The position numbers and the translations under genes are program-made. A DNA stretch of 64,000 bases, from the NCBI RefSeq assembly GCF_051401765.1, contig NC_135064.1, positions 21,054,001 to 21,118,000 of the forward strand, in the 5' to 3' direction. Below, one piece after another: positions 1-13,152 of this stretch (positions are counted from its first letter, which is position 1; each line of letters starts with the position of its first letter). The notes under the pieces are model-generated. The model did no database searches. It was not told the origin of the DNA and saw only the letters and a program-made list of their open reading frames with translations. This DNA is from Calliopsis andreniformis. Lineage: Eukaryota; Arthropoda; Insecta; Hymenoptera; Andrenidae.

Positions 1-1887
1 GCATTTCCGCGCGAATATAACTGTCTCGCAATGTAGACAGAACATTTATATTTTTTAATTGCTCCTCTATGTAGGACGAGGTTCTGCAATTCTATCAATC
101 GATTTCCACACCGCCTCGAACATTTTAATTTCCCTTGCTTTTACGTTTCAGTTTTGTGTTACTTTCACGTGAAAAGTTAATATTTACTAGTGTTGTGTAA
201 CTACATACGGGACCTCTGATAGTGAATGAAAAATGTCGTTTGTCATAGTTATTTACAATTAATAAATTAAACATTCTTCATATTTTGAATCAATTAACCA
301 ATGAATATTACTAAAAATACCTATGATATCTAGAAATAATATGCAGGATCATGAAATATTTTTCTCTGTTCTGTTGTGAGAAGTCCAAGGTGAATGAAAA
401 AGGTAGAAAAATCGCGTAGCAATCAACCTACTAAAAGAACAATTCTTCGAAACGATTAAGAGAAAATCCCATGCCCATAGTGACTAAAGAAAATCACTGA
501 GGTACACACTGTAATTAATCGTTGCTTCATTCCAATATAAAATAACGTTGGAACTGAATTATTCATGAAGTACCAAGAAATTACGTGACAACGAGAATGA
601 TACAAATGGTTATTACGGTCCTGTGACATCCAATCATCGAGAGATCAAGTTTCATAGAATTCAAACTCCGATTAATACATTTTTCATTTTTTCCCTTTTA
701 TACACAGGTGACCTCAAGATCACAATTCGTACGCAATCACATTCGACTGTCGTCCGAGAGAAAAAAAGACTATCATTAACTAGTGACCCACTTCAAGATA
801 AAGCTTTTCACACTATTATGAATCTTTTCATAAAATACCGTCTGAGATAGTCGTGCACGACAATGAGACTGGTAGATAAAAAGGAACGATGTCTACGACT
901 TTCCTCGGATGACTGATAATTCTGTCGGCTCAGGAAATCTGCGGTTTTCGATGCAAAATAAAGAATGGTTGATATAAGTTAACTGTCACGTTAAATTCAC
1001 TAAAAATTCTGTCACCTTGGCAGTGATTCTATTTTAAAGAAAAATTATTTTTAATTCATTTTCATACTTACTTTAAAATATTATCAATCACAATTGTGTA
1101 ACTTATTGTTAGTTACAATCGTGTAATTGCAAAAGTATTTGCAATCCCACATCGACGAAAATACAATCGAACAACAAAGCAAAATTTCACTTACGGAATC
1201 CCTAAATGCAGAAACAATCTTATCACAGTGTAGACTCGTCAAATTGAAGATATACTTATACAAAGACTACAATCGATCAATATCCACCAAAAATACCCAA
1301 ATCGTTCAGATACCGAAGAAAATCTATCCACGATTACATAATACGAATCAGAGGAAAAAAGCTATGGTTTACGTAATTTTTGCGTTGACAAAACTTCGAG
1401 ACACTCGAAACTCGTACTACAATAAAAACGAAAATCGAACCTTAACACTGATGAAAGTAAAGACTCACTCTTTCCCCAGCTGCACCATATCATTCATTCA
1501 TTCACGAGACTGCTTTAACATTCGCAATACCGGCAAGCAGAAACCTGTATACTCTACAAATTCCATTCAGTAATCAGCTAGGAACTCCACAACGAGCCTC
1601 ACTTTACTAACACAGAGAGAAAAAGGAAACTGACTCTGCGATACGGTCAAAATAGGATTACAAGCTAGTTGTGCCTTGTGCCTTCGTGAAAGTGTATTGC
1701 GTGGAGCAACAAGCTAAGCGAAACGCATTTCCTACGACTAAATACAACTATGCTTCATGGAGAGGCCACTGATTACCACGGACGCGAGAAAGATGAGCTA
1801 CGTCTAACACATTGGAAATCAATGACCTCAGCGTTGGGTCAGGTGATAGCTCTCATTAACCGAAGGCACATTTTAGTCATTTTTATA

Positions 1888-2030
1888 CAGCAGTCAACTG
1901 TAGAATTGAGAACTAGTACTAGATAATAATAATAAGAAGAAGAAGAAAAAGAAGACTGTTGTCAGCAGTTAACTGTACAACTGAGAGCTAGTAATACATA
2001 ATAATAAGAAGAAGAAGACTGGTGTCAGTT
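1888..2030. repeat. Tandem duplication with (AAT)n(AAG)n
   Basis: CAGCAGTCAACTGTAGAATT with its following AATAATAAGAAGAAG tract is repeated as CAGCAGTTAACTGTACAACT with a shorter tract, and a third partial copy starts CAGTTGAGGAA. The unit is about 65-75 bp. Confidence 0.75.
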
Positions 2031-4037
2031 GAGGAATACACTGATCTCGAACGTGTTACGTGTTAGAAAATCACCGGTTCCCAAGCAGCAGCGAACTGAT
2101 GCGATTGTGTGTAGGTAATGGCTGCCAGATAAAACGCGATCGCGTCGATTAAACGAGGATTAAACTGTTATTTCGTGAACCTTTACACTTGGGCACTTGT
2201 TTCACACGAAATTATCACTTGTAACATAGCCAGGGCACGACACAGATTAGGAAGAAGCTCATAGAAATCGGTGAAACGGTCACCGCGAGCATTCCGTGCA
2301 GAGATCATGAGGCTACTGACTGGCGAGGAGATTGTGTCGTACAGTGAAGCCTTCGTTGCTTGAACGAGCACGCGTTGCAAATATACCGAGCACAGAGAGA
2401 CGGTAGAAGTGTTTGGAATCGCGTTCCCTTTAGTCGTAATCGCATTCTTCTAAGCGCCTCGTGAAAGTGATTTCTAATTTGGTAATTTTAGATCGAAGGG
2501 GGTACAGAATGGTCTTAAGTATTGTGGATTCTCAATTCGAAAGATGATTTTGTATAATTATATGTGAGTTCGTTGACGTTGAAGACTACTTAAATGTACG
2601 TATAATATTGCCTCGATATTAGTTTTATCTTTTATTCATTTCTTAACATCTTAATTAATCAAATTGAATTGCACTCTTGACAAACTCGATATCCATATTT
2701 ACCTAATTTCCTTAATTTCAGATGCCATACCCTGACATTCAAATCTTTTCAAAATCTTCACCATTTAAATCTTCAAAAATTCTATACCTATAGTCCCATT
2801 AAAAATGTATGAACTCATAACTACCACTTCTTGTCATAAACTTGCCAATGAATCCTGAACCAATATCAAACCAACACTGTGTATCCTCTAAAGGAAGTTA
2901 CCGTAGAAAACCTGCTGAACTGCATCTCGATTCACACTATTTTACAATTTCACTCGTGACAGCCTCCAAATCACCATTTCCTGACTCAACATTCAAATTG
3001 TCTATTCGCCAGCGTTAGATAAGAAACGTTCTTACGAACGAGTCGATTTGCATGCAAGGATGCAAGAGAGATCGTTGACCTGATGCAACGATTGCGTGGG
3101 AACGTGAATCGATGGCCCTGAAAATCGCTGTCTTGAGTTGCACTTTGTTCTTGAAACGAAATCACGAAGCCCACGTCTTCGCCCGACGACGCCACTCGAT
3201 ATCTACTTGTATTTTTTCGTTTTGTCAAATTAAATATAACTTCGGCGAGACCTTCGAGCTAGGAATGCCAGCCACCACAGCTACAGTCGTTACGTGAACT
3301 CTGTTCCGTCCAGGAAATTGCTATAATTCTGGGGCATCCCTGGAATTGAAGTGATTTACATGGGATCCCATTACCCTCTAATAGGATGACATTGTACTAG
3401 CTATAGTCGGTATGATCTACAGAACATGCAATTAGCCAGTCGAATCTTATTCGATCCTCGCCTTAACGATGATATTTAGTGAAGTATAGACTTTCCATTA
3501 CACTACTTGGAGTTACTATTTTTTTTTTAAGTTAATTTATTCTACGTAGACTGTTTGGGTGCTCCGTGAGTTTAAACTTTGATTTTTATAAGTGAACGCA
3601 AAGGCGTCGAAGGACATCGGATGTAGGAAATCAATTATGCATACTCTAAATATAAATGCGAAGAACAATAGGATGACTCATGCAATTGTATCGAGCGGCA
3701 TTTTTCGGCTCGTTAAAGACTGAATATCGATCTTTTTATTACTGATCTTGCTCCAGCGTTACTTTTACCATAAGTGCAACAGTGCACTTGCTGACCTCTG
3801 TTGCACTTTGCTTTTAACTAGTGTCGAAGACAGTAGTTTTCAAAAATATGAAGATCTGAATATTTCAAATAAGAGTATCACACGTGACAATAATTTACTA
3901 TTTCTACAGCTAAATTTTTATCAAGAGAAGTAATAAAAAATTGCAGACCAGTAATATCAGAATTTTATCAAGGACCTAAGATCAGTCGATATAATATTTC
4001 CTCGCTACAATTTTCCCTGAAAAGTGGCAATTCTGCT

Positions 4038-4475
4038 TCAAAGCCGTCTAAATGTCAACAAGGATCGACGTCTGGCGGAAATACCTTTTTTGAGAATCCA
4101 AGCGAGCTCGTCTTCAAGGGGCGGATTCTCAACCTCGAACTCCTTGATGAGATCCTTCGAGTACACAGGATCGTCGTCCTGGCTCCACCAGGCGGCCGTG
4201 ACCTGCCTCAACGTGGCACGGACTCCTTTAGAATTGGGGTAATAATGCAGGGCCAACATTATCCACCACTGTCATTTCTCGTAGCCGTACTTTTGGCCGA
4301 GTTGTTGTCTGTCTTCTCCACGATGTCATCGCCTCGAAAGTTGTGTTATTGCTTCACAAGCAAAGCTGTCGGTCCCAGTCTCTTCGAACGATCATTGTCC
4401 GACTTCCTTCTAACAACTTTGATCACCAACAAAGTTCTTGTCGCGTTGAACACTTTAGTCGCTCGTTACGTTTAA
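4038..4475 (-). pseudogene. Broken coding-like remnant, unidentified
   Basis: The minus strand carries protein-like sequence in two frames. The upstream part (from about 4470) reads RATKVFNATRTLLVIKVVRR and continues to a TAA after ALLVKQ; beyond that stop the same frame reads HNFRGDDIVEKTDNNSAKS. Near 4265 the signal moves to a second frame with MLALHYYPNSKGVRA, then TLRQVTAAWWSQDDDPVYSK and EFEVENPPLEDELAWILKK. The pattern (one internal stop, one frameshift) suggests a decayed retrocopy or transposon ORF. ILKK is followed by GTATTT, so an old exon is also possible. I could not name the parent gene. Confidence 0.35.
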
Positions 4476-6199
4476 CTGTCCTCTGATGCATGTTTCTGAA
4501 TTGTCTTTTGCTGATTACTAATGGCTACATTAAAGATAGTGTGCTTGCAGATAGTTTAAAACTTTGAAAGTTTATGGAGCGCCATGTTCATGCTAATTTT
4601 CTTCACGTTCTGTTTTTAAATTTCCATTCACTTTATTTATCCAGATCTTCTCTTTAATTAGTCACTGGACGATCTCAGTTTTTGCAGTTCGAGCACTCGT
4701 GAAATTTAACGATCTCTCGTTTATGTGTTTATTCCTGTAAAGTTGAGGAATCGAATCGATTGCTCGAGTTGTCAGGTGAATTTGTCATTTTGATGGAGTA
4801 TTCTTGAAAGAGCAAACCGAAATTCCTTCGATTCCTATGTAGCTAACAGTTCTCATTGGAGTTTCCTAAGGACTTAAAGGAGAGCTATATTTTTCCTGTC
4901 AAGTGGAATGCTCTACTTTCTTTTGAATTTTAACCGTATAGATGCAAAGTAGAAGGAAGATCCTGTTGTGTTACTTATACGTCAACATTAAATCTGCTAT
5001 CCAATTTATCATTGAATCGCTTGATGTATCGTATATCTGATGTAATTTCATCTTTGGTAACGGAAAATTCTCAAGGATTCTTCGAGAGCAAGAGTGGATA
5101 TCCGACTAGTTAATAGGAAAAATAAAGTTTGTTTCATAAAAGTACATTTTCCATTGGTAATAATTTAGAAGCCATGTGAAACACAAAACTAACGTATGCT
5201 GTTTTATTTTTTACAGGTAATTTAGAAGAAGGAGAAAAAGTGAAAATAAATTTCATTAAAAGAGTATTATTACAATAAAATATCTTTTAATATTTGATTA
5301 AAGAAAGTTCTAAACCGATCATTCTTACTACTTTGTCCATATTAGTGTTGGTGGCGACATCTACCACATACTAACTTGACCCAAAGAGTCTCATTGGAGC
5401 CTCAGAAGAATAATCTCTTCTCATACTGTCTAAAAACGGAATACACGTAATTTTGATAGCCTACATCCAACACCAATCGGTGATAGACAAGCAGATGACT
5501 GCTATAAAAAGTCAAGCGTAGAACGACGCAAAAGTAAATAATTCTCAGGAACTTAGGATTATATTCATCAACGAGGGGTCGATTTATTTACAGAAAATTT
5601 GCTGAATGTAACGAGTGGGTGGCATGTCTTACACATTAGGCTGAAATATGACGCAATAATTTATTACATGTACATTAGAAATAAATAACAATTCCAAATT
5701 CGTAGTACCTATAAAAGCTACCATTTTAATCCAAAATTCTGAACTATTCAATTTCGCCAAAAATACGAGGCAGCTTCAGCTATCTCAAAGATACCAATAA
5801 TAAAATAAAGTCCTGAGCGATACACGAAACAGTTGAAACGTTAACATCAACGACGAAAACATAAACAGCGATCTACCCAAACTAGAATGAACTACGATGC
5901 AGTTTTAGAGACTATCGGTAATTTCGTGCAAGAAATCCTCCCAGAAGCTCGACTATAACGCAAGTGCCGCAAACATACGCCTTATAAATAGAATTGTTTT
6001 CGTCGCCAATCGGTGGGGACGTGACAGGTAATTGACAGTTGGTCCATTGCCCGGTCGTAAGGTGGTTACTCCTAGCACTATGCCTCCGTACCGATAAACT
6101 CACAAAATATTTTTCGTAACGACAGTCGTCAACATTAGCCTCCTACATCCGTCACTCATACGGTAAACAAGTAATCAAGCACAAAGAAAATTTGGCACG

Positions 6200-7000
6200 T
6201 CTTCACGAATTCTTCGAAGGAAGAAGCTCTGCATCAGCAAGAACCTCGCACATTTTTCCCAATCGATCGTAACTCAGAGGATCGAGGAAGCTAATCCCAC
6301 CCACGGGACGAGCTCGATCGTCACAAGGAGGAATGGCAATCTGACGAAGAGGGAAAGAGCTTCCAGGGGGGGCATAAGTGCTCGATGGAGCCTCCCCGAA
6401 GATAAGCTTCACCTGACAACTCGAGAGCCGCGGAAGCGTCGCCTGAACGACCCGACCAGGGACCAGAAATCGACCTCTGACCGATCTGTCGCACGAGGTC
6501 CCTCAGCTCAGTCGCTGGCGAACCGAGCAACCGCCTTCGACTGATCGCTGGCTTCCTTCTGTTGCTGCTGCGCCGACCACCACCTCGTCGACGCTGCTCG
6601 TCATCGTCACGGACGATCGTGCCAAGAATAACTCCACACGAAATCTAGGCTTTCTTGCCAAGAAAAAAGTCCGCGCCGCGGACGATCTCCCCTTCTCGAG
6701 GGAACCCTTTCGAAGGTGTCCTCGCAGCGTGAGGTTTCGTTCGAATTATTCAATTCATAAGTGTCTAGTGTTCGAAGCTGGAACTGGGCAGATCGTGGTG
6801 GTCTTTGGATCAGCTCGAATCGCTCGAGTTGAAACTTGTTCGAACCGATCCCGTCTCGACGCTGCAACGCGCTGGCTCGATGGCAGCAATCGAGGCGCTC
6901 GAGCGAAGCTGGCGATCTACCAGCGAGGGGCTCGCCTGGCGAATTCCTCCTTTTACGACATTGCTTGAGTCGGTCGTATCGGCGCTTTCAAGGTGAAGTC
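6200..7000. promoter_or_regulatory. CpG-rich patch in intron
   Basis: This is a GC-richer segment with many TCGA/CGAGC motifs. Short ORFs overlap on both strands with no family resemblance. It may be an internal promoter or enhancer, or a decayed exon; nothing decides between these. Confidence 0.25.
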
Positions 7001-7383
7001 AGTCAGTTAGGTGGTATCTTTTTTTCTTGGTCTTCTGTTTAGCTTGTTAGCGATGAGTGACTTCTTTGGTTAGGGACTTTCTTTTCTCGAATTTTTCAGG
7101 AGTGAGCTCTTCTTTTCTGGGCGAGGGAGAATTGGTGGTAACGATAATGGTGATTGGGTTCTATTGCGGTGAATAAAATAAGATGACAGTAAATGGAGGA
7201 TAGATTGTAATTACGGTGAGGTTCAGCTTTTGGTTGACTAGTTCTGTTAATGTGATGCTGACCTCACTATTCACTCTAAATTGCTCAATCTTTATTACTG
7301 TCTTCTGTGTTCAGAAATTTATATCATTCACGTTGTTCCTTCAGTGCTTCTCTTTGTACATTAGACTGATTTGTTAGATAGTT

Positions 7384-7560
7384 ATATAAAGTGTTTCCAA
7401 ACATGAGATATTCTTAAATGATACGTCTGGATTAGGTCTTAGTCTGGGTTTTTAGTTATACGCTGTTTTGTATTACATAAAATAAATATAAGCTTTTTTC
7501 ATTGCCTCCGTGTTTAGAACCTACTCTTCAAAAATGTCTCATGTTTGGAAACACCCTATA
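7384..7560. mobile_element. MITE with GTGTTTCCAAACATGAGA termini, about 177 bp
   Basis: The left end TATAAAGTGTTTCCAAACAT continues into GAGA; the complement of the right end is TATAGGGTGTTTCCAAACAT and continues into GAGACATTTTTG. It belongs to the same terminal-motif family as the element at 11471. Confidence 0.7.
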
Positions 7561-7639
7561 CAGAGTGATCAGTTTAAGTGGATACCCTCTAATGGATGTT
7601 GGGAGGGTGAGGATTTCCAGGTAAACTGATCATCCTGTA
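7559..7639. mobile_element. Small foldback, 81 bp
   Basis: TACAGAGTGATCAGTTTA at the left pairs with TAAACTGATCATCCTGTA at the right, and the inner ACCCTC/GAGGGT blocks also pair. It abuts the preceding element. Confidence 0.6.
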
Positions 7640-7651
7640 TATTCTTAGACT

Positions 7652-7829
7652 GCCAATTACTGTGTGCTGACTAATTACTGTGCTTCCCTTTTCATTTTTA
7701 CATATAATATAAAATGCAGCGCTATTAAACTGAGAATATTTCTGTTTTCTTAACAAGATCAAATATTTTCTGTTTAATAATGCTACATCTTGTTATATGT
7801 GAAAATAAAAGAGGGGCACAGTAATTGGC
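7652..7829. mobile_element. Foldback element, about 178 bp
   Basis: The ends are perfect 13-bp inverted copies (GCCAATTACTGTG / CACAGTAATTGGC). The longer arms (TTTTTACATATAATATAAAA and its partner TTGTTATATGTGAAAATAAA) pair imperfectly up to GCTATTAAAC / GTTTAATAATGC. The left end carries a second copy of the ATTACTGTG motif, suggesting a local duplication. Confidence 0.7.
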
Positions 7830-10800
7830 ATCTGCCCTTAATCTAGCTTTCAAGGTTCTTCAAATTTAAATCTCTGAAATTACGAGAAGGTATATTTTAA
7901 TAATTGAAGAACGTACATACATAATGATACGTTCCACGTTAATTAGATGAATAATGGAAAGAGAGGTATCGATGACTACCTCTATATTTAGATTCCCTCG
8001 TGAGGTTAGTTAAGCAGCTTCGTGAATTTTCAATCCATGGTATTAAAGTTTATTAACAACCTCCGTTATCTAGCATGACCAACCACTGAGTCCGATCTAT
8101 GGCATTTTAGTCATTTTCCACGCTAACAAAGTTCTCGGTCGAAGTTGAACCACACGTTCAACTAAAGCTGATCCCCTGTTACCGCGTGAAAGATCACCTA
8201 ATCATTTATTAAAGCGATCCATTTGTTTCCCACCATGTTCAGCAATAAAGATTGAGCTACTCTTTCCAACTTAGGCGACTGTACAAAATCTCTGCTTTCG
8301 TTAATCTTCAACGACATTGAAAACAGTAGGTACCTATATTTTCTAATATCGTTAAAGTCTACAATATTTATCTAATATCTCAAATTTATCAATTATACAT
8401 TTCCTTCTATTTTATTCTACTGTATTTTCCCCAATTTTATAAATTGAAATGTTTATTAATATTGAGTTTCATAGAAAGCATCTCGGATGAAAATGACCAA
8501 CAATCTCTGGCACTCTGTCTTTTGTTTGCAAAACTCGTTATTGAAACACGGCGTTAAAATTAATGAAAGAAGGCGTTTTTAAATTATGATTCCTAAAGGT
8601 GTCGAAAGGATGTTACGAGCAAAGTAAAGAGACTCCTCATTAATAGAGCCAGTCCGCGCAGCGAAATGGGAGTAATTGAACGTAGTTTTGTAAATAGCAA
8701 CCATGAAAAGGTTATTACGGAAATTGAAGAGACACACGAAAGCTCGATGATATTAAGTTACTTCGGAATTAATTGGAGCCGCAAATATCGATTGCTAACA
8801 AATTCTATTATCTCTTTTTTCCGTGTGACGAAGCAACCCAAGGACTACTGTCACATAATTTATGATCTGGAATTTGAACAAAATTGCAATCAATTTAAAC
8901 TCAATTGTATATGGAAGCAATACTAATTCTATTATTATTATTGTCACCATCACTGTCCTAAATCTATGTAAAATATTTCTGACACTGTAACACAGGAAAC
9001 CTTCAAGAAAGTTAGAAAATCATAAAAAGAATAATAACCCTTAAATTCTCTTAAGTAAAATTCGATCTAGAATACTATCAACCGCCTAGCAGTTATCGAT
9101 TACTTCGGTTTAGCGAGAAGTACAGCTTGTGGCGAGCTGACGGTTTAATCGATGGCAGCCATTATCAAGATTATTATTACGCAGTACACGTCAGAATCCG
9201 TGTTGGCCGTATCGAAACGTTGGAAGAAACACTCACAGACCAGTTTATGTTCCATAGATATATTTTAGGTACCCTAACTCTTTTAAGTATCTCTACGTCA
9301 GGTGTTAAAAATAATTAAAAAAATTATTCAGAATAAATTAACCCTTAGGTCTAGTTACCGCGTGGACCTTTACTGCTTCTTCTCGAGGACGTCATAAAAA
9401 TGTACGCTTACTGCTAATATCTAGAGTTCAGATTAACGTCTTGTTAGTGCTTACAATGGAATACGTAAATCACATAAATTAGCCAGCGCAGCGGTTGGCT
9501 GTACTAGCCGAGCTGAATGTACGTAAATACAATTTGCTTCCAGGGACTGCAACAGGTGACGCTATTACACCCTGTGGACAGTATCCATGTGTGATTTTGC
9601 ATTATACGCGTTTCTGACAATTATATTCCTTTGCTTCAATTACTGATCTCTCCTTCGCAGAGAATCAAGGCACGATGCAGTCTTGATATATATTATAATT
9701 ATCACATATTTCCTAATAATATTGAGTGTCAATTTATCTGTGCACGGATTTGTTAAAGATGTATTGATCGTTATGAGCAAACATTAAACCTGGAATTTTT
9801 CATTACGAAAATAGGAAACATACTATGACAAGAGGAGATTCCTAAGTGTAAAGGGTACTCTTTAGCGAGTTTCTGGCAATTTGTAAAATTTGCGAAGTCT
9901 TCCAATTTCCTACTATTTAAATTTTCAAGTTTTGCTAAAAGTCAGTTCGTGTTCAAAAAAGTCAAAGATAACTAATTTTATAAGAAGCAAAGAATAATAT
10001 AAGCGAAACAATTTTGTAGAACAATATAAACTGTACTTGATACATCCCCATAAAGTTCGTTCACGTCCTTGTGAGTGGCAACATGGACGAGCAGACATTT
10101 TGAGTATCGGACGATTCCATTTTCCAATGGCTAAAACCTAGACCTCGACCCATATAGATGGATTATAAATAAACACTCCCTTGCGAGCAATGTTGTAGAA
10201 AATCGCGCAGAGATGTGTTTAATGCAGGGATACCTGCATGAATACTTTATGCAATATAATTACCCTTTAACTACCCTGGAGAATAGAACAGTTCTTTGAA
10301 TTAACAATGTTGGAATAGGTATCTTGACTTCTCCATCGCCGTGTTCTAAAGTACACGTAGCTCGCATGCAAAAAGTTCTACATTTTGCACGAACAGACAA
10401 TCGATATGAGTCACTCGCGACGAAGAGCGTACGTGCCAGTGTTCCAACACGAGAAATGAGTCGAGGAGTACGAAAATTCTATTATCCCCTTTCGCGGTTC
10501 CTGTATTATCGAACGCACCCCGCCCCATGACCTAGACCCGAATACAAATGTGCGAATGCGTCATAGAATGTAATCTCGCTGACCTTGTGTACTGGTAGCA
10601 GCTTATCTACACGGTTACGTTTTCCTACACCCTATACACACTCTCTTGTTTTCTTTGTGATCCTTCCATTTGTCTCTGGAGCCACTTGCACACCTGCACA
10701 GGTCACGCTACGACCTATGGTCATTGCTCTAAGAGTGCTTTGTCTCTTCTCTGGTTTATTGGTTTTTTCTTTAAGTTGGATATTTCTTTCTATTTTCTCT

Positions 10801-11470
10801 TTACTGTTTTTTCTTTCTGTGATATTGTAGTCAACGGTTTTATTGTAACTGTTAACATTTTTTATTAATTTTTTTTATTATTGTAGACTTAGGATTTGTA
10901 CAGGTTAGAGTACAGTCAGGTTACTTGAATTCAAGTGTGCTAGTGCACATCAATCAAATATAATAGTGTATTTTAATTTTATGGCAAGGGAAAGTTGAAA
11001 GGACTTCAACGTCACTTGGAGCTTGAAAGAATATTTCAAGTCAAGTAAATAATAGCTTCGCGCTGTTCAAGATCTCCAAAATTGAATTCAAGTAGCTAGC
11101 CTAATCTGAATGAGTCTTTACAATTTCTTCTCTTGATTCCTCATTCAAAACACACTAGAATATCCCCACATAACGCGAACTTAAATCTCCATAAATTAGA
11201 CAATGGAAACTTAATGACTTGTAGGTCATCAGAAAAGTGATTACAAAGGCAAACATTCCAGCGACCATAAAGCCACTCTCAATTACACAAGCCCCATCAA
11301 AATCAGTTGTAATAAGACAGTTCTTAAAAAGAGCAATCAAAGTAAAACAACAGTAAATTCTGAAGAATGAGATCAAATGGAAGCGTACGTTTCTATAAAC
11401 TTTACTACATCTGCCAGTGGATCCCACCCCCAATGCTTTGCCCACAGCTCGCGATAAACAACTTGCCACG

Positions 11471-12014
11471 TACAGGGTGTTTCCATACATGTGGGACATT
11501 CTTAGAGGACAGGTTCTACGTACCCAGCCAGTGAAAACAGTTCACATAAATATATATATCCAGAAATGCATAGTTTTTTAGTTATACACAAAAGCTTTTT
11601 GCTTACAGGAAAATGTGAGACACTTTTGAAGAACAGATTCTAGATACAAAGACAATGCAAAAAGTTCAAATACACATATTCTCCAAACGCATAGTTCTTT
11701 AGTTACATACTATTTTATATTACATAAAACGCAGGCTCATTTCTTGCCTGCATGGTGTGCTATCCTCTTTAAGGTCCTACTAAACCCAGGAATATTCAGG
11801 CACGCAGTAATAGGACTTGAATGAGTGGCACACAGTGATAGGTCTTACAAAGAAAATATCACAGCGTACGCAATATAAAGTGGCATACAACTAAAAAACT
11901 AAGCATTTCTGGGCATACGTGCACATGAACTTTCTTCATTCTCTATCTTCATTCTTCATTCTCATCTAGAACATACCCTCCATAAATCTCCCACATGTTT
12001 GGAACCACCCTGTA
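11471..12014. mobile_element. MITE with CAGGGTGTTTCC termini, about 544 bp
   Basis: The left end TACAGGGTGTTTCCATACAT continues into GTGGGACATT; the right end on the opposite strand reads TACAGGGTGGTTCCAAACAT and continues into GTGGGAGATT. The interior is AT-rich, noncoding and repeats parts of the terminal motif (for example TGTGAGACACTTTTGAAGAA near 11611). The related smaller copy is at 7384-7560. Confidence 0.7.
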
Positions 12015-12079
12015 TTTCTCCAGCATTTTTTACCTCTCCATCGTCCACGTCTTGCTTCAATGTTTCTCTATCTATCTAT

Positions 12080-12410
12080 CTATTATCGCCGTGTTTGGTC
12101 AGCGCGTGAATCAGCGAGGCTTCGACTCACCCTGGTTCCAAGCCTTCTCCAGATCCTCTGTCTGTTTCCGGTGCGCGGGGGCGAGCTGGACTCCCGGGAA
12201 TTCATCGATCGCACCCCATACACCCACGACACGGGAGGAAGGATACTGGAGAACCGGGGAACCCAGTAACCACGATTTCAAGGGGGAATCTATCTAAACG
12301 GATCGTCGAGAGCACGTGGGAAGCGTTTCCTGGTTTGATTTAAAGCTCCAGCCCCTGCCCTGGGCTGGACCTGCGCGCGATCATCGTTTGATGTGCCTCA
12401 CACCTCGTAG
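12080..12410. promoter_or_regulatory. GC-rich patch next to a MITE
   Basis: GC-rich blocks (GTGCGCGGGGGCGAGCTGGA, CTGGACCTGCGCGCGATCAT) stand out from the flanks. No coding family is recognised. Confidence 0.2.
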
Positions 12411-12800
12411 CAATTATGGAAACGCTGTTTTCAGCTCTTAAATGGAACATGAGTAAGAGGTTTCAACTTCTCGCAGATTCTGCGCTATTGACTGTTTAAC
12501 CATCAGACTTTTTATTGAATTTATCGTTCAGATATGGTACTTCAATTTTTCTAGGTATAGACTGATGTTCTGTGGATGTTGTATTATATTCGTTAAATGC
12601 GTATTTATATTATTGCATTTATTGTCCAAAAATACTACCTATAGAAATTTCTCTTGACAGAGAGTTAGATTCTGTGGATTTTGTGAACATGTTTGTTGGA
12701 TTTCTAGTGGTGTTTGAAATATTTTTTTTGTATTCGTAGCTGGGTCCGTATAGTTGTCAAAAGCTTACACGAATTGAATGTTCAATGTTACCTGTATATA

Positions 12801-13152
12801 AGGTGTATACAACAACAGGTGTCAGAAATTTTGAGGGGTGATTTTACATGTCAAATAGGACAAAAATTAAGAGTGATAGAAATTGCTGCAAAAATGTTGG
12901 ATATTCGCTTGAAATGTTTGTCTGATTTAGGACTTATTCTACTGTCGCTGTGTACTAGGTCAGCCACAGCGTCAGTAGTGTAAGTCAGTAGAGTAAGCCT
13001 GACACATTTTACGTATATTTCAGGCATTTTCTCAAGAATCAATATTTCGAAAACGAAGTCCAAAACTCAATTTCACCTATCTTCATTTTTATCTTATTTT
13101 AGCATGTAGAACCACCCCTTAAAATTTCTGTCATCTGTCTTCGACCACTCTG
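12801..13152. mobile_element. Long-palindrome MITE, copy A
   Basis: The element starts AGGTGTATACAACAACAGGT and its right end, read on the other strand, is AGAGTGGTCGAAGACAGATG; both then continue into TGTCAGAAATTTT or TGACAGAAATTTT and an AAGGGGTG-like block. A central foldback (GGACTTATTCTACTG / CAGTAGAGTAAGCC-type) forms the tip. It is about 350 bp, noncoding, and flanked by TATA-like bases. Confidence 0.75.
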
